Part shown: positions 59,940 through 64,000 of the stretch, one piece after another | Position numbering within the stretch: the stretch's first letter is position 1 | Layout: each line of letters opens with the position of its first letter | From: Salibacterium qingdaonense | GTDB taxonomy: Bacteria; Bacillota; Bacilli; Bacillales; Marinococcaceae | Direction: 5' to 3' | Length of the DNA stretch: 64,000 bases | Assembly (NCBI RefSeq): GCF_900114715.1 | Contig: NZ_FOTY01000006.1 | Span: forward strand, 98,946-162,945 | Made by a program: the position numbers and the translations under genes | The notes under the pieces: generated by a model | The model's input: the letters and a program-made list of their open reading frames with translations, nothing else | Database searches by the model: none | What the model was told of the DNA's origin: nothing

Positions 59940-61120
59940 TGTATCACTACCTCTCCCTGTAATCGTTTAGCGCCGTCGCCTGCCTTTGCTTCATAAATAG
60001 CGGGGGCGTATCCGATAACGGCTTCATACTGCTTTGCGACATGATCCCGGAATATATCTGCTTTTTTCGTTTCCACCAGCGCGATGGCACATCCTCCAAA
60101 GCCTGCTCCTGTCATCCGGGCCCCGATCACACCATCCTGTTCCCATGCTGCTTCCACGAGCGTATCCAGTTCCGCGCCTGTCACCTCGTAATCATCCCGA
60201 AGTGATACGTGGGAAGCATTCATCAATTCTCCAAATCCGTCCAGATCACCGTCTTTCAGTCTCTTTAACGATTTTTTCGTACGGTGGTTTTCGTACACGG
60301 CATGGCGGGCGCGCCGGATCTCTGCTTCACCTTTAATATGCCTCTTCCATTCTTCAAACTCATTCGGCTCCAGCGAACCGAGAGCTTCGATATCAGCATA
60401 TTGTTTCAGATTTTCAAGCGCCGACTCGCACTCCCTGCGCCGGTCATTGTATTTTGAGGAGGCCAGGGTGCGTTCTTTGTTTGTATTCATAATCATCAGT
60501 GTATAATTTTTTAAATGAAGAGGGGCGTATTCATAGAGAAGAGTCTGGCAGTCGAGCAGGATGCCGTGATCGGCTTTCCCCATCCCAATCGCAAACTGGT
60601 CCATAATACCGCTATTCACCCCGATAAATTCATTCTCTACTTTCTGTCCGAGTTTCACGAGTTCAACCCGGTCTATCTCAAGATTGAACAGATATTCCAG
60701 CATCACCCCGGTTACAAGTTCAATGGAAGCCGAAGATGACAATCCTGCCCCGTTTGGTATATTCCCGTAATACAGCACATCGATACCGCCTGAAATGTCC
60801 CAGCCCGCTTCGAGCAGCTTATACATCATGCCTTTCGGGTAATTCGCCCAGCCATCGTCTTCTTCATATTCCAGACTGTCCAGGCTCATCTCAATTATGC
60901 CGCTTTCAGGCATATTCTCAGAATAGAGCCGTACCTTCCGGTCGCTGCGTCCGGCAGCAAGCGCATAGGTTCCTTTCGTAATCGCACATGGAAAAACATA
61001 CCCGCCGTTATAATCCGTGTGCTCCCCGATCAGATTAATGCGGCCCGGCGCAAAAAACAATTGTATGTCCTTGTCTCCAAACTTTTGTGTGAACGCTTTC
61101 TTCAAATCGTTTACCTGCAT
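59936..61120 (-). CDS. galK: Galactokinase
   Basis: This 394-residue GHMP-family kinase phosphorylates galactose at C1. Diagnostic motifs are GRINLIGEHTDYNGGYVFP near residue 27 (core IGEHTDYN), the ATP-binding PNGAGLSSSASIE near 125, NSGIMDQFA near 175 and MTGAGFGGCAIALV near 345. It is the first gene of the galK-galE-galT-galM-regulator operon and overlaps galE by 4 bp. No galactose transporter is adjacent; the sugar ABC system at 44-47 kb is a possible source but is 9 kb away. Confidence 0.96.
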   Translation of the reverse strand: MQVNDLKKAFTQKFGDKDIQLFFAPGRINLIGEHTDYNGGYVFPCAITKGTYALAAGRSDRKVRLYSENMPESGIIEMSLDSLEYEEDDGWANYPKGMMYKLLEAGWDISGGIDVLYYGNIPNGAGLSSSASIELVTGVMLEYLFNLEIDRVELVKLGQKVENEFIGVNSGIMDQFAIGMGKADHGILLDCQTLLYEYAPLHLKNYTLMIMNTNKERTLASSKYNDRRRECESALENLKQYADIEALGSLEPNEFEEWKRHIKGEAEIRRARHAVYENHRTKKSLKRLKDGDLDGFGELMNASHVSLRDDYEVTGAELDTLVEAAWEQDGVIGARMTGAGFGGCAIALVETKKADIFRDHVAKQYEAVIGYAPAIYEAKAGDGAKRLQGEVVIQ

Positions 61121-61181
61121 ACCGTTTCTTCCTCTCCCTTTTCCTTTCTTTCATCTTACGGGTTCACCAGGTAAAATTTCA

Positions 61182-61205
61182 AGTAAAATTTTAATTATTT
61201 TTACT
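61182..61205 (-). promoter_or_regulatory. AT-rich inverted repeat upstream of galK
   Basis: AGTAAAA (61182-61188) and TTTTACT (61199-61205) are inverted copies 62 bp before the galK start. A second GTAAAATTT word lies at 61171. It could be the operator of the LacI-family regulator, but it lacks the central CG common to that family, so this is tentative. Confidence 0.4.
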
Positions 61206-61272
61206 AAAATGGGTCTTCTTTTTTCCAAACGTGCAGCTCCTGCCCCTTCAGGAACTACCCTTTTCATTGTTG

Positions 61273-61677
61273 TTACTTGCTGACAACGATCGATAACTTG
61301 TAATTGGCGTGTTCCTGCAGGCTTTCCAGAAATGTATCCACATGCTCGTGTGATGGAAACTTACATTCAAGCAGGTAACAGCCGTCACCACTTATTCTAT
61401 AGTTATTAATAATATAAGGGTCCTGTGTCTGAATGAAAGAAAGATACGGCTTATGAGCTGTGTGGATGATAATATGCAGGAAAACGTGGACAGGATACCC
61501 CATTTTGGCATCATTCACCTTCACGGAATATCCTTCGATTACCCCGTTTTCCTCAAGTTTCGCCACCCTGTCCGACGCTGCCTGACCGGTCAAATGAACC
61601 TTTTCTCCAAGTTCTTTCATCGTCATCCGGCTGTTTTGAGACAATTCATTCACTATATGATGATCCGTGCGGTCCAC
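61273..61677 (-). CDS. Lrp/AsnC-family transcriptional regulator
   Basis: The start is set at the GTG at 61677, seven bases after GGAGG; an open extension of 16 codons runs upstream through that box. The 134-residue protein has an Lrp-type winged helix-turn-helix (MTMKELGEKVHLTGQAASDRVAKL region, recognition core LTGQAASDRV) and a C-terminal RAM domain for amino-acid sensing (SGDGCYLLECKFPSHEHVDTF region). It is a single gene between the galactose operon and the divergent metallo-beta-lactamase-fold gene, which it may regulate. The effector is unknown. Confidence 0.92.
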   Translation of the reverse strand: MDRTDHHIVNELSQNSRMTMKELGEKVHLTGQAASDRVAKLEENGVIEGYSVKVNDAKMGYPVHVFLHIIIHTAHKPYLSFIQTQDPYIINNYRISGDGCYLLECKFPSHEHVDTFLESLQEHANYKLSIVVSK

Positions 61678-61803
61678 TATTTCTCCTCCTTCTTTCTTTA
61701 CATTTTCAAGTGCATCCGTTGTCATACTTGATTCGTTCTATGTATACAGCCCATCCTTATCCCTTATAATAAATCCAGATTGAATAAAAGGAGGCCTTTA
61801 GTC

Positions 61804-62562
61804 ATGAACATACAACTTATTCGAAACGCAACACTGCACATCGACTATGCGGGCAAGTCGTTTCTTATCGATCCATTTTTGTCCGAAAAAGGGGCGCAGC
61901 CTGCCTTTCAAAACGCACCGCGCGAAGACCAGAATAATCCTTTAGTGGAGCTGCCTGTTTCGGTGGAAAATGTCATCGATGTCGATGTTGTTATCGTAAC
62001 ACACCTCCATCCCGACCACTGGGATCAGGCGGCTGTCGATGCGCTGCCTAAGGACATTCCGCTCTTCGCCCAGAACGAAGAAGACGCGGAACATATCCGT
62101 CATGAAGGGTTCACCCACGTTCACGTACTGCAGAAGAATTCTTCCTTTGAAGAAATCCAGCTCGCGAAAACCGAAGGAGAACACGGACGCGGGGACATCG
62201 TAGACATAGCCGGCCCTGTATCCGGTGTCGTTTTCAACCATCCGGATGAAAAAACACTGTACATCGCCGGGGATACCGTCTACAACGAGTACGTCAAAGA
62301 AGAAATCGACACGCATCAGCCGGACGTCATTGTAGTCAACGGCGGCGACAACCAGTTTAATGAAGGCGGGTCGCTAGTGATGGGCAAAGAAGACATTTAT
62401 GAGGTACACCAGGCTGCGCCTGCCGCCTATATCATTTCCGTCCACATGGAAGCTGTCAATCACTGGACCCTGTCGAGACAGGAGCTGAAAGACTACGCCG
62501 AAGAAAAGAGCTTTGCTTCCCGCCTTGCTGTACCGGATGATGGACAAACATACTCCCTGTAG
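61804..62562 (+). CDS. Metallo-beta-lactamase-fold hydrolase
   Basis: The ATG at 61804 follows AAAGGAGG. The 252-residue protein has the metal motif VTHLHPDHWD near residue 75 and a later AGDTVYN with the bridging Asp near 165. The final histidine is in ISVHMEAVNHW near 220. It resembles the UlaG-like/YtkL group of MBL-fold hydrolases (HIDYAGKSFLIDPFL at the start), which are metal-dependent hydrolases of diverse or unknown substrates. It is divergent from the Lrp-family gene and monocistronic with its own terminator. Confidence 0.9.
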   Translation: MNIQLIRNATLHIDYAGKSFLIDPFLSEKGAQPAFQNAPREDQNNPLVELPVSVENVIDVDVVIVTHLHPDHWDQAAVDALPKDIPLFAQNEEDAEHIRHEGFTHVHVLQKNSSFEEIQLAKTEGEHGRGDIVDIAGPVSGVVFNHPDEKTLYIAGDTVYNEYVKEEIDTHQPDVIVVNGGDNQFNEGGSLVMGKEDIYEVHQAAPAAYIISVHMEAVNHWTLSRQELKDYAEEKSFASRLAVPDDGQTYSL

Positions 62563-62612
62563 GAAAAATACGTATGAAAGAACGGTTTATCGTTCCTTCA
62601 TGCGTATTTTTT
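62563..62612 (+). terminator. Terminator of the MBL-fold gene
   Basis: AAAATACG-ATGAA-GAACG pairs with CGTTC-TTCAT-CGTATTTT with two mismatches around a 6-nt loop, ending in TTTTTT. It overlaps the region just after the stop codon. Confidence 0.85.
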
Positions 62613-62650
62613 ATTGGTACGCCTTTTTTGACAGAGGCTCGTCCGGTGCG

Positions 62651-62816
62651 TACCAGCCAAACTTCTGCGTTTACCTGCCGAAGACGGCCATTTACATGCC
62701 AAATGAAGATTAATACTTTCCGAATGTAAAGATACAAGCCGACAAAGCGCAGATACATGCCAAGTCATGCGGTTTACATGCGGAACAGAAGCCGTTACGA
62801 GCGAACCCCGCTGCAT
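62651..62816 (+). repeat. Array 4: eight degenerate 21-bp units, TACATGCCRAA type
   Basis: Units beginning TAC lie at 62651, 62672, 62693, 62714, 62733, 62754, 62775 and 62796. All steps are 21 bp except one of 19. The consensus of the first eleven bases is about TACATGCCGAA; the remainder varies. The sequence is unrelated to arrays 1-3 but has the same period. There is no gene in this 465-bp gap, only this array and a long inverted repeat at 62874-62943. Confidence 0.7.
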
Positions 62817-62873
62817 GGATCCCCCGGCGTAATTACTTCCGATGCTTTTTCTTGAGAAAACCGCAAACAAATA

Positions 62874-62943
62874 GACCCGGACGATTCATCCAGGAAGTCG
62901 GCAGCACCAGGTAAAGCACCTTCCCATAAGAATCGTCCGGGTC
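62874..62943. repeat. Inverted repeat with CCGGACGATTC arms
   Basis: GACCCGGACGATTC (62874-62887) and GAATCGTCCGGGTC (62930-62943) are perfect 14-bp arms separated by 42 bp. The 11-bp word CCGGACGATTC is the same as in the hairpin at 52353-52396. It lies 85 bp past the stop of the TetR-family gene. Confidence 0.75.
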
Positions 62944-63027
62944 TTATTTATCTTTGCATGTCCGTTTTAAAGAACATTTTTCGAATCCGCTTTCACACTC
63001 TGCTGCAAAGCACAACACACAACTGTC

Positions 63028-63585
63028 TTACGATGTATGCTGGACCAGCAGTGTTTCTGCCATAGAAATGGAGTACTCTGTCGCTTTTTCTGCACCTATC
63101 AACGTTGTCATGGAAGTTGTCCCTTCGAGAAGCAGTGTCAGTTGATTTGCTAAATCGCGTTCGTTATTTTTCCCTTTCTCTTCAGCCAGCTGCTGAAAAT
63201 ACCGAAGCAGCTTAAATTTGTGTCCCCTTGCAATGTTTTCAATTTCATTATCCATTCCCGCGTAGTCCTCAATCGCCCGCAGGAACATATCGCCTTTGTA
63301 GGACTGCTCCTTCAGCCAGCGGCCGTGAGCTTCCACGGCGGAAATGAACGGGGACTCTGAATTCACTTCCACATAGGAATCCAGGTAGGACCAATAACGT
63401 TCCTCCCGCTGCCTCAATACTTCTTCCACGAGATTATCTTTGGAAGAAAAATGATTATACAGCGTCATCGTGGCAATATCTGCCTCACTGATGATTTGCT
63501 TCAGACCAACTCCGCGAAATCCATACTCGTAGAACAGTCTTTCAGCTGTTAAAAGTAATTTATCCTTTTTTGCAGATCGACTCAT
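63028..63585 (-). CDS. TetR-family transcriptional regulator
   Basis: This 185-residue one-domain regulator has the TetR N-terminal helix-turn-helix: KDKLLLTAERLFYEYGFRGVGLKQI region with recognition helix ATMTLYNHFSSKDNLVEEVL near residue 40 (core TLYNHFSSKD). The C-terminal ligand domain is not specific. It would repress a nearby gene, usually an efflux pump or oxidoreductase, in the absence of its ligand. No clear target lies in the window; the incomplete gene at the right edge is a candidate. Its ATG has only a weak GGGG box. Confidence 0.92.
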   Translation of the reverse strand: MSRSAKKDKLLLTAERLFYEYGFRGVGLKQIISEADIATMTLYNHFSSKDNLVEEVLRQREERYWSYLDSYVEVNSESPFISAVEAHGRWLKEQSYKGDMFLRAIEDYAGMDNEIENIARGHKFKLLRYFQQLAEEKGKNNERDLANQLTLLLEGTTSMTTLIGAEKATEYSISMAETLLVQHTS

Positions 63586-63821
63586 ATACTATGCTTCCCC
63601 TTTTTTTAGAAAGAACAACCTTTATGCTTCAGATTATCAATCAATGATGTGACAGTCAAACCTATTCTCCTCATTGTCTGCGTCAAGTTTTTCTCGGTAA
63701 GCCTGAAAGACGGCAGTTTCCGGCCCTCTCTTATTGTACACCGTGAATCTCCTACCGCGCTCCGCTTGGTGGCCTCGCCGGAAGGTCTGCTTTCTGGCGA
63801 AAACAGACCTTCCAGCGAGGG

Positions 63822-64000
63822 TTAGGAAAGGCTCTTTACCATATGGCCCATCGCTGTGGAATGGGCGGCATGCAGCGGTATGACACCGGCTGTCGTCCCG
63901 TTGGATGCCCGGGCCGGGTCCCGGAGAATATCGGTCATCCGTACCATGCGGGCCCATTGACGCTGCTGCCTTACCGAGCGCGGTTGATATCGATGCAGAT
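63822..64000 (-). CDS. C-terminal end of an unrecognised gene, partial at window edge
   Basis: Reading leftward from the window edge gives 58 codons ending in TAA at 63822-63824. The last residues read AMGHMVKSLS and an earlier stretch reads RMVRMTDILRDPARAS. Codon-level composition looks protein-like and more natural than the overlapping 106-codon frame (63637-63957). I do not recognise the family. A GAAGGTCTG / CAGACCTTC hairpin at 63781-63812 lies just past the stop but has no U tract. The 236 bp between this gene and the TetR gene contain GC-rich extragenic sequence and nothing else I can name. Confidence 0.4.
   Translation of the reverse strand, partial: LHRYQPRSVRQQRQWARMVRMTDILRDPARASNGTTAGVIPLHAAHSTAMGHMVKSLS

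Noticed and set aside
63637..63957. 106-codon minus-strand frame
   Set aside because: It overlaps the more natural frame ending at 63822 and has a composition (Gly/Pro/Arg-rich start) typical of an out-of-frame reading.

Overview
The window looks like chromosomal DNA of a low-to-mid-GC Firmicute of the family Bacillaceae, probably a salt-tolerant and/or alkaliphilic one. The grounds are AGGAGG-type ribosome binding sites with many GTG and TTG starts, Bacillus-type genes (TagO, GtaB-like GalU, SecA2 with an S-layer assembly partner, OpuA, GbsR-like regulators, class II GalT, a Bacillus-type ferredoxin), two glycine-betaine-binding lipoproteins, and six proteins with S-layer homology (SLH) domains. 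I see no rRNA, tRNA, CRISPR array, prophage or transposase gene. The species cannot be fixed from this window alone.

Layout. 1-5 kb: a partial NERD-domain gene, a large array of 21-bp repeats, tagO, a small secreted coiled-coil protein and a SpoIID/LytB-like protein. 5-13.4 kb: one tight minus-strand operon running csaB - Wzy-like polymerase - GT4 glycosyltransferase - Alg14-like - Alg13-like - MurJ-family flippase - UDP-glucose dehydrogenase - SLH lipoprotein. 13.6-32.3 kb: ribokinase, an SLH-CAP protein, a GbsR / isochorismatase-like hydrolase / betaine-binding-protein operon, an SLH-SH3-amidase, a TPR lipoprotein, a transglycosylase-SLH protein, secA2-slaP, a second large repeat array (the third 21-bp locus), a phosphodiester glycosidase-SLH protein, galU and another SLH protein. 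32.8-38.7 kb: short SSB, ferredoxin and a molybdopterin operon (moaA-moeB-moeA-mobB-moaE-moaD). 38.7-43.4 kb: the OpuA betaine transporter, a second GbsR-like regulator and a nitroreductase. 43.4-51.8 kb: extragenic elements, a MalEFG-type sugar ABC transporter, a YesM/YesN-like two-component pair with a membrane-anchored sugar-binding protein, and a DinB protein. 52-64 kb: a ureohydrolase with an altered metal motif, a small symporter-associated peptide plus PutP, a complete galactose (Leloir) operon, Lrp, metallo-beta-lactamase-fold and TetR genes, and a partial gene at the right edge.

How it fits together. The first 32 kb form a cell-surface island. TagO, GalU, Ugd and the csaB operon would make a cell-wall polysaccharide, probably containing glucuronate and carrying a pyruvylated ligand for SLH domains. 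SecA2 and SlaP would export S-layer-type proteins. The SLH proteins carry wall-active domains (amidase, transglycosylase, CAP, NAGPA-type glycosidase). The second half is mostly osmolyte and sugar uptake with matching regulators.

The most unusual feature is the non-coding DNA: three separate arrays of one 21-bp unit centred on TCGATCGA, a fourth array with the same 21-bp period but a different sequence, a 53-bp hairpin array, and a 287-bp element with inverted ends. All coordinates and motifs were read by eye; family assignments rest on recalled family features, not on searches.
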